64,000 bases of DNA from Gemmatimonadota bacterium (lineage in GTDB: Bacteria > JAAXHH01): contig JAPOZT010000027.1 of the NCBI GenBank assembly GCA_026705925.1, positions 29,328 to 93,327 on the forward strand. The letters are read 5' to 3'. Below, piece after piece: positions 18,846 to 26,737 of this stretch (position 1 is its first letter; each line of letters starts with the position of its first letter). Made by a program: the position numbers and the translations under genes. Under the pieces are notes generated by a model that saw only the letters and a program-made list of their open reading frames with translations, was not told the DNA's origin and did no database searches.

Positions 18846-19172
18846 TCAGCCGGATCTCTCAATCAATCGCATCAGATTCGACACATGATCCTTCAGGCGG
18901 CGTCTGCCCTCGTCTGTGAGCTGGTACCAGGTCACGGGCCGCCTGTCCCTGAATGTCTTTTCGATCGTCAGGTATCCGGCGTCCTCGAGCTTGCGCAGGT
19001 GCGTACCGATGCTTCCGTCCTTTTCATCAAGTACCTGCTTCAGACGGCTGAAGGACATCATTTCGTGTTTAGACAGAAGTACGCAGATAGCGAGACGGAC
19101 CCGGTGCTCAAGGAGGCCCGCCAGTGCTTCAAGTTCCTGCACGGAGGAAATGTCGGGATCAGTCGGTGGCAT
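18846..19172 (-). CDS. winged-helix transcriptional regulator
   Basis: Small regulator of 108 residues with a winged-helix fold of the PF13601/ArsR-MarR-like type: VRLAICVLLSKHEMMSFSRL forms helices 1-2, the recognition helix region is GSIGTHLRKLEDAGYL (about residues 52-67), and the wing is TFRDRRPVTWYQLTDEG. Start at ATG 19172 is preferred: AGGGG lies about 9 bases upstream, and it overlaps the end of the upstream membrane protein by 14 bases. The tight coupling suggests it regulates its own operon, as in many membrane-protein/wHTH pairs. Confidence 0.85.
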   Translation of the reverse strand: MPPTDPDISSVQELEALAGLLEHRVRLAICVLLSKHEMMSFSRLKQVLDEKDGSIGTHLRKLEDAGYLTIEKTFRDRRPVTWYQLTDEGRRRLKDHVSNLMRLIERSG

Positions 19173-19728
19173 CAGATTTACCCCTGCCATGAAAAGCTGC
19201 CGCAAAAAGAGCTCCGGCAATGACGACCCCCGAGGCGGTCGAACCATAGCCAGGAAGGTACAGGATGATGGGGAAACAGATCCCTATCAATATGCCGACC
19301 GGTACAAGCCGCCGATCCAGGTGCAAGCCAGCATAAAAGTAGGAAAGGGCAAGCAGAAGCACCGAGAGGGCGCCCATGCCGGAACCTGTTAACTTCCCGC
19401 CCGAGACCAGCATCCCTACGAGCACACACGCGACTACATAAGCCAGCCAGTGTTTCACCCACCGCATCCCTATTTCCATGTCCGCCTGGCCGATGCGTGC
19501 GCTGGTCCGTGAGCCTAGCCACATGGACAGGAGGAATCCGACTGGCGTTGCGATCCACCAGTACCAACCTATCCAACTTTTGTCATCCACGAAATCTCTT
19601 AAGGGTAAACCGATGAGTATGATGACTGCCCAAAGTACATAAACCGAACGGAAGGGGACGTTTTCCGATCGGTCCGTCGCGGCACGGACGTAAGCCACGT
19701 CTTCCCTCAGTTTATCGATGTTTGTCAT
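19159..19728 (-). CDS. polytopic membrane protein of unknown function
   Basis: Protein of 189 residues with a short soluble N terminus (MTNIDKLREDVAYVRAATD) followed by about five to six membrane segments. The ATG at 19728 is chosen because AAGGAG lies 7 bases upstream. Its 3' end overlaps the start of a winged-helix regulator, so the two are co-expressed. The N-terminal helix plus membrane segments is a layout commonly paired with PF13601 regulators; no enzymatic motif is seen. Confidence 0.75.
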   Translation of the reverse strand: MTNIDKLREDVAYVRAATDRSENVPFRSVYVLWAVIILIGLPLRDFVDDKSWIGWYWWIATPVGFLLSMWLGSRTSARIGQADMEIGMRWVKHWLAYVVACVLVGMLVSGGKLTGSGMGALSVLLLALSYFYAGLHLDRRLVPVGILIGICFPIILYLPGYGSTASGVVIAGALFAAAFHGRGKSDATD

Positions 19729-19941
19729 GATGTTCTCCTTAACAATGAGTACTATGAACAAGAGATTACTCTGAAATATAGAGTATACGGCCGCTTATGT
19801 CAACAGAAAATCGAAGTACGCTGAGTTTTATAGGGAAATGAGAGGGATTCGAAGTCGTCGCTTACCCGGTGCACCGGTAGGTTGATGCGCTGGCCAAACC
19901 CAGCATATAACCTGTTGGCCGGATGCGAGTTATGTGCCTTG

Positions 19942-21777
19942 CTACACCCGTACCGTCAGCCCGTCGTGGAGGGCTGTGCGGTAGGCTTTAAGGGCTGGAA
20001 CGAAGCCCATGAGGAACCCGGCCGTCACCACGGCGCCCATGAAGAGCAGCTCGACGGAGCCGGGGGGGCGTATAGGGATGAAGAGCCCTACCTGCGATTC
20101 GACGAGGGACTGTCCGATTGAGAGCAATACATACACCAGGGCCAATCCGGCGAGGGCTCCTGCCGCGGCCAGGCAGGCCGATTCGAGCACCAGCAGGGCG
20201 ACGATCCGGTTGGGACCGGCTCCGACGGCGCGCAGGATCGCCATCTCCCGGCGGCGCTCGTTGAGCGACGTGTAGAGCGAGACCAACATGCCCAGCAGCC
20301 CTACCAATACAACGAAGATGGTCACCAGCCGCAGGCCGGTCTCGGCGTAACCCAGGCTCCGCCACATCTCGTTCAGGGCGACTCCGGGGATCACGGCCAT
20401 CATCGGTTCGTCTTCGAAGTCGTTGATCTCGCGCTGAAGCATGAGTACATCCCGGCGGTCGGTCGTACCCACGAAGAACGAGGTCACCTGTGTAACTTCG
20501 ACATCTTCAATCGAGAGATCCGCTTCGCCGTGTGCGTGCCCGTCGTCCGCGGCTGCCGTCTCTGACTCGTCGTCGTGCGCGTGGTCGTCGTCCATCGGGG
20601 CCGCCTCGGCCTCCTCCTCGTGGTCGTGCCCGTCGTCCGCGGCTGCCGTCTCTGACTCGTCGTCGTGCTCATGGTCGTCGTCCATCGGGGCCGCCTCGGC
20701 CTCCTCCTCGTGGTCGTGTCCGTCGTCCTCAGCAGTCGTCTCCGTCTCCTCCTCGTGTGCGTGTCCGTCGTCCGCGACAGCTATCTCTTCCGCTTCATCG
20801 TGGACGTGCGCGTCGTCCGCGACAGCTATCTCTTCCGCTTCATCGTGGACGTGCGCGTCGTCTGCGGCAGCCGCCTCGGCCTCCTCCTCGTGTGCGTGCC
20901 CGTCGTCTACCGGGGCCGCTTGCGCTTCCTCCCCGTGGTCGTGTCCGTCGTCCGCGGATGCCACTTCAGCCTCTTCGTCATGTACGTGGTCATCGTCTGC
21001 GGCAGCCGCCTCGGCCTCCTCCTCGTGTGTGTGCCCGTCTTCCACCGGGGCCGACTCTTCCGCTTCCTCGTGCACATGACCGTCGTCCGCCGGGGCCTCC
21101 GCATCATCGTGGACGTGCCCATCGTCCGACGACGCACCTTCCTCCAGATGGATAGCCTCCATACCCTCGAGGGTCACGTAGAGAGCGCGGTCCACGGGGG
21201 TGAATGTCTTGGCGAGAACGCCCACTACCGTAAAAGGCATGTGGTCGTGGACCAGGAAGCCCACCTCGCCGATCCCGTGCGTCACCGCGATCTCGTCGCC
21301 CAGCTCGTAGTTCAACTCTTCCGCCACGTCCGCGCCCAGGGTCACGTCGTACAAGCCTTCGCTCGCCCGGCCTTCAGCCAGTGCGATTTCCTGGCCTCCG
21401 CGGTAGCGGTAGCGGTGATAGAAGTCGTCATTCGTTCCGATGACCCGGAATCCTCGGTGGCTGTCCCCCAGGCTGTAGGGGATGGTCCATTCGACGGCCG
21501 GATGATCCGCCCACTGCCGGTAGGCCTCCCACGAAACGTTCTCCGTCGGCGCGCCCATGCCGAAGACCGAATACAGCAGCAACTGGATCGTGCCGCCCTT
21601 GGTACCCACGATCAGGTCGGTCTGGCTGATGGTGTTGGAGAAGCTCTCGCGCATGCCCACACGAACGTTCTCCACGCCGATCAGGAGGGCGACGCTGAGG
21701 GCGATGGAGCCCACTGTAAGCGAGGTGCTGAAGGCACGGTTGCGGAGCGACTTGAGCGCGAGGTCCAAAACCAGCAT
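19942..21777 (-). CDS. FtsX/MacB-type ABC permease with 200-residue His/acid-rich insertion
   Basis: Inner-membrane ABC permease of 611 residues. It has the MacB-like layout: first membrane helix (about 13-34), a large periplasmic domain (about 38-478), then three membrane helices in an FtsX domain (about 482-508, 530-560, 580-605) with NERRREMAILRAVGAGPNRI between them. Within the periplasmic domain, residues about 218-416 are a low-complexity insertion of about 14-residue units with 14 HxH motifs (HVH, HTH, HDH, HAH, HEH) embedded in Asp/Glu/Ala. Such His-acid tracts typically bind Zn, Ni or Co ions. The start codon overlaps the stop of the ATPase gene. With the DUF3299 gene upstream this resembles the Vibrio Zrg-type zinc system, where the His-rich protein is separate. 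Assignment of metal is inference. Confidence 0.88.
   Translation of the reverse strand: MLVLDLALKSLRNRAFSTSLTVGSIALSVALLIGVENVRVGMRESFSNTISQTDLIVGTKGGTIQLLLYSVFGMGAPTENVSWEAYRQWADHPAVEWTIPYSLGDSHRGFRVIGTNDDFYHRYRYRGGQEIALAEGRASEGLYDVTLGADVAEELNYELGDEIAVTHGIGEVGFLVHDHMPFTVVGVLAKTFTPVDRALYVTLEGMEAIHLEEGASSDDGHVHDDAEAPADDGHVHEEAEESAPVEDGHTHEEEAEAAAADDDHVHDEEAEVASADDGHDHGEEAQAAPVDDGHAHEEEAEAAAADDAHVHDEAEEIAVADDAHVHDEAEEIAVADDGHAHEEETETTAEDDGHDHEEEAEAAPMDDDHEHDDESETAAADDGHDHEEEAEAAPMDDDHAHDDESETAAADDGHAHGEADLSIEDVEVTQVTSFFVGTTDRRDVLMLQREINDFEDEPMMAVIPGVALNEMWRSLGYAETGLRLVTIFVVLVGLLGMLVSLYTSLNERRREMAILRAVGAGPNRIVALLVLESACLAAAGALAGLALVYVLLSIGQSLVESQVGLFIPIRPPGSVELLFMGAVVTAGFLMGFVPALKAYRTALHDGLTVRV
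20530..21126 (-). repeat. coding minisatellite for the His/acid repeats
   Basis: About 600 bases encoding roughly 14 degenerate units of 14-15 codons in the ABC permease. Some units are nearly identical in DNA, for example a 45-base unit repeated at about 20776-20864 and a 90-base double unit repeated at about 20580-20760, implying recent unit duplication. Unit number is likely to vary between strains. Confidence 0.9.
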
Positions 21778-22460
21778 CAGAGCACCGCCTTGTTGACGTC
21801 AGGGAGCGAGATGGTACGGGAGAACATGCCTTCCAGGGCACGGTCGTGGCTCACGAACACCAGCGTTGCTCCGGCGCGCTCGCACTCCTGGAAGAGCAGT
21901 TCGAGGAAGTCCTCGCGGCGGTCGAAGTCAAGAGAGGAGGTCGGCTCATCAGCGACGATGAGCTCCGGCGCCCCAATGAGCGCGCGACAGGCCGCCACCC
22001 GCTGTTGCTGGCCCACCGAGAGTTCGGTCACCGGCTTGTTCAGCAGATCGCCGATATGGAGATGACCGGCCAGCAGCGCGGCGGACTCCTTCACGCCCGC
22101 GCCGTCCAGCCGGGCCCGGCGCCCCGCGTGCATGCGCACGGGCAGGATGATGTTGTCGAGCACCGACAGGTAGGGGATGAGGTTGAACATCTGGAAGACA
22201 TAACCGATGTGCTCCGCCCGGAAGGCGTCCCGCTGCGCGCCTGAAAGTGAGCCGAGGTCCTCGCCCAGCACCTTGACCTCGCCCTCGTTCGCTTCCAGGA
22301 CCCCCGCCAGCACACCGAGCAGCGTGGTCTTGCCGCTGCCGCTGGGACCGAACAGGAACGCGCGCGTCCCCCGTTCGAGGGTCAGCTCGGGAATGTCCAG
22401 TACCCAGGGTCCGCCGCCGTAACGGAAGCGAAGGTTTCGGATGTCGATGGCTAGGCTCAT
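21777..22460 (-). CDS. ABC ATP-binding protein, LolD/MacB type
   Basis: ATPase of 227 residues, the length of LolD/FtsE-like subunits. Walker A GPSGSGKTT (about residues 38-46), the Q-loop, signature LSVGQQQRVAACRAL, Walker B LIVADEPTSSLD and the switch VSHDRAL are all visible. It ends in an overlap with the His-repeat permease start, so the pair forms a translationally coupled transporter of the mechanotransmission class (type VII), which normally does not move solute through the membrane but drives periplasmic conformational work. Confidence 0.93.
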   Translation of the reverse strand: MSLAIDIRNLRFRYGGGPWVLDIPELTLERGTRAFLFGPSGSGKTTLLGVLAGVLEANEGEVKVLGEDLGSLSGAQRDAFRAEHIGYVFQMFNLIPYLSVLDNIILPVRMHAGRRARLDGAGVKESAALLAGHLHIGDLLNKPVTELSVGQQQRVAACRALIGAPELIVADEPTSSLDFDRREDFLELLFQECERAGATLVFVSHDRALEGMFSRTISLPDVNKAVL

Positions 22461-22619
22461 CTATGACATATTCCTGTGTAACGTAGCTCCACAAAAACCG
22501 CGCGTCCTCGGCTCAAGCGAGTGCGCGCACTGAGTGGAAGCCGGCGTCCTGGTCGTGTCGTATGGGCGTCCACGTCGTACGTCTGCCGCGCCGCGCCATA
22601 CAGGAGACCGCATCTCGGA

Positions 22620-23147
22620 TCAGTACTCGTACGGATAGACCCGCTTTCCGGTGATGGTGAAGCCTACGTAGCCGTACACGCTCTTGGTCATCTCGATCTT
22701 GATAACGCCTTCGACCCACACCGGGTTCCACCCGTTCAAAAACGCCCATTTGTCCTTTTCCATCTCGATGTAGATAAGCTGGTTAGGCGGGGGCGGCGGC
22801 GTGTGGATGCAGGCGCCGACATAGGGAACGAGGAGGAACTCCGTTACCGAGGACGCCCAGTCTTCAAGCGGTACCGCAAATCCGGGGACCTTGACGAGTT
22901 TGCCGTCGAGTTCCGCCAACTCCTTGCCCGGCTTGCCGGTGCGGTAGTCGAGGCTGGCCAGGAGGTGCCATCCCACCTTGACGGGCTCGTTGGCCGGTGC
23001 GTCCGGCGGTGCGTCCGGCGGTGCGCCGACCGGAGGCCCCGGAGCAGGCTTCGGAGAGGCCTTCGGGGATTCGCGCACAACGCTGAGGGACACCACGACC
23101 AGCAATGCGACGGAAATAAAGAGTAGTTTGCGGCTGACGCCGATCAT
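22620..23147 (-). CDS. DUF3299 domain periplasmic protein
   Basis: Protein of 175 residues. It begins with an N-terminal membrane/signal segment (about residues 6-23), a Pro/Ala-rich linker (about 26-55, including PPDAPPDAP) and a C-terminal DUF3299 domain. Family marks are the single-strand region KVPGFAVPLE, FLLVPYVGACIHTPPPPPN with a Cys-x-His pair, and the final WVEGVI. Start is the ATG at 23145-23147; the longer frame to 23297 gives no signal segment at its N terminus. It leads the operon with the ATPase and His-repeat permease. DUF3299 genes accompany zinc-associated ABC systems in Vibrio-type genomes, as I recall. Confidence 0.82.
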   Translation of the reverse strand: MIGVSRKLLFISVALLVVVSLSVVRESPKASPKPAPGPPVGAPPDAPPDAPANEPVKVGWHLLASLDYRTGKPGKELAELDGKLVKVPGFAVPLEDWASSVTEFLLVPYVGACIHTPPPPPNQLIYIEMEKDKWAFLNGWNPVWVEGVIKIEMTKSVYGYVGFTITGKRVYPYEY

Positions 23148-23182
23148 TGTAAAACCCCGGTGGTGAGGTCTTCCGTTCGATA

Positions 23183-23210
23183 TATATAGCATTCGGCCAA
23201 CTGTTGGCAA
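23183..23210 (-). promoter_or_regulatory. promoter with palindromic operator for the DUF3299/ABC operon
   Basis: On the minus strand TTGCCA (23205-23210) is followed after 16 bases by TATATA (23183-23188), with the start codon about 36 bases downstream of the -10. The -35 region overlaps a perfect palindrome GCCAAC-T-GTTGGC (23196-23208), a likely repressor site. It is not a canonical Zur box as I know it. Confidence 0.45.
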
Positions 23211-23251
23211 TATAAATGTATATGCACCGTTCAACTCGTTTACTGTTTGCA

Positions 23252-24115
23252 ATGAAAAAACGTATCCGCCATTTCCATCAGATCCTTCTTCCGGCAATCG
23301 CGCTTCTGTCGTTTGCGACCACCGGATGCGACAAGCCGACGTCCAGCGTCTTCAGCGAACTGCAGATCCGGTTGGCGGCGCAATCACCGAACCAGCAGCA
23401 CGTTGGATCCGTCGTCGTGCGATTCTCCGAGATGGCGGTACGCTCCTCCGCGAACAGCGAGTACGGAACCCCCGGCACCGTGCCGCACACGATCGACCTG
23501 GCCGAACTCGGCGGGAGCACAACCCGAATCCTGGATGTGTTTTCCGTGGCCGAAGGCAGATACGACGCGGTACGGCTCAAGCTCGACGGCGCAACCGTGA
23601 CGCTGACGAACGGTTCACAGTTCAGCGAGGTGTTCTCGCCACCGCTCAATGTGGAGATCGTCGTCCAGGGATCTAACCCCGTAGTCGTCGAGCAAAATCG
23701 TAAAGCCGATGCGGTCATCGATTTTGACCCGATGCGATCGATCACTCTCGAAGGGGACACGCGGCAGGTCCACGCCATCACCGGTTTCAGGATTCGGCCC
23801 GAGGCCCGGTTGGTGGACCTGGCGAGTTCGGGCCAGGTCTCCGGTACCGTCAAGCACGATAACGGCACGCCCGCGGTCCTCCGGGACGACGTGCTTTTGC
23901 CCGGTTATCCGGTGACCCTCTTCCAACCCGGTGGGACGGATTCGGTGACGGTCCGTACCAATGACGCCGGCCGGTACTCCGCTTTCTTCATGCCGGCTGG
24001 ATCATACGCCCTGAACGTCCCCCAGACCGAAGAAACCGAGGCCTGGTCATCGGAGAACGTCGAGGTGACGACCGCCAGTACCACCCGCCAAGATATCGTC
24101 CTCACCAGGCGCTGA
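23252..24115 (+). CDS. DUF4382 domain lipoprotein
   Basis: Lipoprotein of 287 residues. The signal peptide starts MKKRIRHFHQILLPAIALL and ends at lipobox TTGC, with the lipidated Cys at about residue 26. The mature protein contains a DUF4382-type beta domain (VVVRFSEMAVRSS, then TRILDVFSVAEGRYDAVRLKL and DFDPMRSITL) and a carboxypeptidase-regulatory-like C-terminal repeat (GRYSAFFMPAGSYALNVPQT). Start at 23252 is favoured by the basic n-region; an in-frame ATG at 23216 is possible and neither has a good ribosome site. It diverges from the DUF3299 operon. Likely surface or periplasmic; role unknown. Confidence 0.78.
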   Translation: MKKRIRHFHQILLPAIALLSFATTGCDKPTSSVFSELQIRLAAQSPNQQHVGSVVVRFSEMAVRSSANSEYGTPGTVPHTIDLAELGGSTTRILDVFSVAEGRYDAVRLKLDGATVTLTNGSQFSEVFSPPLNVEIVVQGSNPVVVEQNRKADAVIDFDPMRSITLEGDTRQVHAITGFRIRPEARLVDLASSGQVSGTVKHDNGTPAVLRDDVLLPGYPVTLFQPGGTDSVTVRTNDAGRYSAFFMPAGSYALNVPQTEETEAWSSENVEVTTASTTRQDIVLTRR

Positions 24116-24277
24116 CATCGCGGCCGGGCGGGAAATGAAGCCTTGACGATACAGGGGCCGGCCTGCACATTCTTTTTCTGTTTTCAGGTAAAAAAACCGG
24201 CCCGAATGTGCTCGATTCCGATGCCGTGGTCCGATGTCGCGGCCCGGTGCGTTTTCACTGCGTGGAAAGGGCGTTTG

Positions 24278-25294
24278 ATGGCTTTTTACATGTACCTGTC
24301 CATCACCGGCGAGGATAAAATCGCCCTTTACGAAATGGACCCGGACAGCGGTGGATTGACCTTCAGGGAAGATTTCGCCGCGGGCGCCGGCGTGATGCCC
24401 CTGGTGGTGGATGACGGCCTTGAACGTCTGTACGCCGGATTGCGCGGAGAACCGTCGGTACAGACCTACAGCCTGGATCGAAGAACGGGCGGCATCACAC
24501 TGCTGGGTACCACGCCTTTCGACTGGGACACGACGTACATGTCCCTGGACAACACCGGCCGATTCCTGCTGTCGGCTTCCAACGGGCACGCCGTGGCGGG
24601 CGTCCATGCCATCGGTGAGGACGGCATCGTCCAGAAGGCGCCGGTGGACCGGCAAGAGACGGCGCGGGGCGCCCACTACATCCAGACCGACCGTTCGAAC
24701 CGTTTCGCCTTCGTGCCCCACGTGTCCGAATCGAACATGATCTGCCAGTTCAAGTTCGACGAGCACACCGGCAGGCTGATACCGAACGATCCGCCCCGGA
24801 TGGAGCAGCCCCCGGATACCGAGCCGCGGCATTATTGCCACCATCCCACGCTGGATGTGCTATACGTAGACAACGAGAAGGCAAGCAGCGTGACGGCCTA
24901 CCGGTTCGATCCGGACCGGGGGACGCTGGAAGCGATGCAGACGGTGTCGACGTTGCCCGCGGATTTCACCGGCGAGAACACCTGCGCGCAGTTCCATATC
25001 CATCCAACGGGCCGATTCATATACGTGAGCAACCGGGGCCATGACAGCATTGCCGGATTCGCGATCGACCTGGACTCCGGGCTGCTGCGTGCCATCGGAC
25101 ATGCGCCGACCGAGAAGACGCCCCGCGCCTTCAACCTGGACCCGCAGGGCCGGTTTCTTTACGCCGCGGGACAGGCAGACGGAAGACTGGCGTCCTACCG
25201 AGTCGACCAGGACACGGGCGCGCTTGCGCCGCTCGATGTGTATGACGTGGGACCTTCTCCGGCCTGGGTGATGGTCCTGGACATGGATGCATGA
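24278..25294 (+). CDS. lactonase family (6-phosphogluconolactonase-like) beta-propeller
   Basis: Cytoplasmic seven-bladed beta-propeller of 338 residues related to YbhE/Pgl and other lactonases. Repeating blade signatures such as TGRFIYVSNRGHDSIAGFAI and PQGRFLYAAGQADGRLASY, plus PRAFNLDPQGRFL, are characteristic. It catalyses hydrolysis of sugar lactones in the known members. Start ATG at 24278 has GGAAAGG about 8 bases upstream; the 135-base upstream extension is not conserved-looking. It precedes an amidohydrolase and an aldolase-family gene on the same strand. Specificity for 6-phosphogluconolactone is not shown. Confidence 0.82.
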   Translation: MAFYMYLSITGEDKIALYEMDPDSGGLTFREDFAAGAGVMPLVVDDGLERLYAGLRGEPSVQTYSLDRRTGGITLLGTTPFDWDTTYMSLDNTGRFLLSASNGHAVAGVHAIGEDGIVQKAPVDRQETARGAHYIQTDRSNRFAFVPHVSESNMICQFKFDEHTGRLIPNDPPRMEQPPDTEPRHYCHHPTLDVLYVDNEKASSVTAYRFDPDRGTLEAMQTVSTLPADFTGENTCAQFHIHPTGRFIYVSNRGHDSIAGFAIDLDSGLLRAIGHAPTEKTPRAFNLDPQGRFLYAAGQADGRLASYRVDQDTGALAPLDVYDVGPSPAWVMVLDMDA

Positions 25295-25345
25295 GGCCGG
25301 TTCGGCCGGACTGCGCACCGTTCATCGGACTGACGGGAGTAAGCC

Positions 25346-26722
25346 ATGGCTTCCACCTTTGATTTTCTCGTAACCAACGGCCTGGTCGTAAACCAGGAAG
25401 GCGTGACCGCCGCCACGATCGCCGTCAGGGACGGACGCATCGCGGGCGTGCTCGAACCCGACGCCCGGCCCGAAAGCGCCCGGCAGATTTCCGCGAAGGG
25501 CCTGCACGTGCTGCCCGGGCTGATCGATCCCCACGTACACCTCCGGTCGCCGGGCCATGAAGAGCGGGAAGACCCCGTCTCCGGCACGAGCGCCGCGGCC
25601 GCCGGCGGCATCACGACCCTGCTCGAGATGCCCATCTCTCCGGTTGCCGCCAGTTCCGCCGAGGGCGTCCGCAAGCGGGGCGAGGCCATCGGCGCGCATG
25701 CGCTGATCGATTTCGGCCTCTACGGCGCGGCCGGCCATCAGAACGTGGACCTCATCGCCGAAGTGGCCGAAGCGGGCGCCGTGGCCTTCAAGACCTTCCT
25801 GACCGCGCCGCCGACCCATCGCGAGGGCGAGTTCTTCGGCCTGTGGTGCCTGGACTACTCGCTGCTGCGGGACGTCATGGCCGCCACGGCCGCCACGGGC
25901 CTGCGCCACAGCTTCCACTGCGAGAACTGGCCCATGATCGAGACGCTCATCGCCCGGCTGTCCGCCCAGGGCCGCAACGATGGTCTGGCCCACGCGGAAA
26001 GCCGGCCCTCCATCGTGGAAGACACCTCGGTAGCCATCATGATGAGCCTGGCCGCCGAGGCGGGCGGTCCGGTGGAAGTCGTGCACCTGTCGAGCCCCCG
26101 GGCCGCGCAGATGGTGAAGGAGGCCAAGGCGCGGGGCCTCGACGTCATCGCCGAGACCTGTCCCCAGTACCTCTTCCTGACCGACCAGGTCCTGGCCGCG
26201 CACCGCGGCTTCGCCAAGTGCAACCCGGCCCTGCGGCCGGCCGAAGAGGTCGAAGCACTCTGGTCCTACCTGCACGACGGCACCCTGGAGTTCGTCGGCA
26301 GCGACCATTCCCCCTTCCGGCCGGAAGAGAAGGAAGGGGAGGACATCTTCGCAATTCCGCCCGGCCTGCCGGGCCTGGAATCCATGGCGCCCCTGATGCT
26401 TACCGCGGTCAACGACGGCCGGCTGTCGATCACCGACCTGGTACGGCTGATGTCAACCCGCCAGGCCGAGATCTTCCGGCTTCCCGGCAAGGGACGCATC
26501 GCCATAGGAAACGATGCCGATCTCACCTTCGTGGACCTGGACGCGCGGTGGACCTTCGACCGGAACCAGTGCTTCACCAAGGCCAGGGACGTCATGCGCA
26601 TCGTCCACGGCATGCCCATGAAGGGCCGTGTCCAGCGTACCATGGTGCGTGGGGAGACGGTGTACGAGGACGGCAAGATCACGGGCCGGCCCGGTTACGG
26701 CCGGTGGCTGAAACCCAACTGA
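25346..26722 (+). CDS. amidohydrolase, dihydroorotase/allantoinase type
   Basis: Binuclear metal amidohydrolase of 458 residues that opens a cyclic amide. All metal ligands of the family are visible: HxH in DPHVHLRSPGH (about residues 62-64), the carboxylated lysine in AFKTFLT (about 150), the two histidines in SFHCEN (about 190) and VVHLSS (about 246), and the aspartate in VGSDHSPF (about 317). The length and the C-terminal DLTFVDLDARWTF resemble allantoinase or dihydropyrimidinase rather than PyrC. It lies between a lactonase and a DapA-family gene, suggesting catabolism of a small cyclic compound, with substrate unknown. GGGAG precedes the ATG. Confidence 0.85.
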   Translation: MASTFDFLVTNGLVVNQEGVTAATIAVRDGRIAGVLEPDARPESARQISAKGLHVLPGLIDPHVHLRSPGHEEREDPVSGTSAAAAGGITTLLEMPISPVAASSAEGVRKRGEAIGAHALIDFGLYGAAGHQNVDLIAEVAEAGAVAFKTFLTAPPTHREGEFFGLWCLDYSLLRDVMAATAATGLRHSFHCENWPMIETLIARLSAQGRNDGLAHAESRPSIVEDTSVAIMMSLAAEAGGPVEVVHLSSPRAAQMVKEAKARGLDVIAETCPQYLFLTDQVLAAHRGFAKCNPALRPAEEVEALWSYLHDGTLEFVGSDHSPFRPEEKEGEDIFAIPPGLPGLESMAPLMLTAVNDGRLSITDLVRLMSTRQAEIFRLPGKGRIAIGNDADLTFVDLDARWTFDRNQCFTKARDVMRIVHGMPMKGRVQRTMVRGETVYEDGKITGRPGYGRWLKPN

Positions 26723-26737
26723 CCGAAAGGACAAGGC

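Noticed and set aside
20532..21155. Arg/Pro/Ser-rich plus-strand frames opposite the His repeats
   Set aside because: Shadow of the repeat-coded permease; composition is that of antisense GAx/CAy repeats.
23196..23208. Zur box
   Set aside because: The palindrome GCCAAC-T-GTTGGC does not fit the AT-rich Zur consensus I know; kept only as an unspecified operator.
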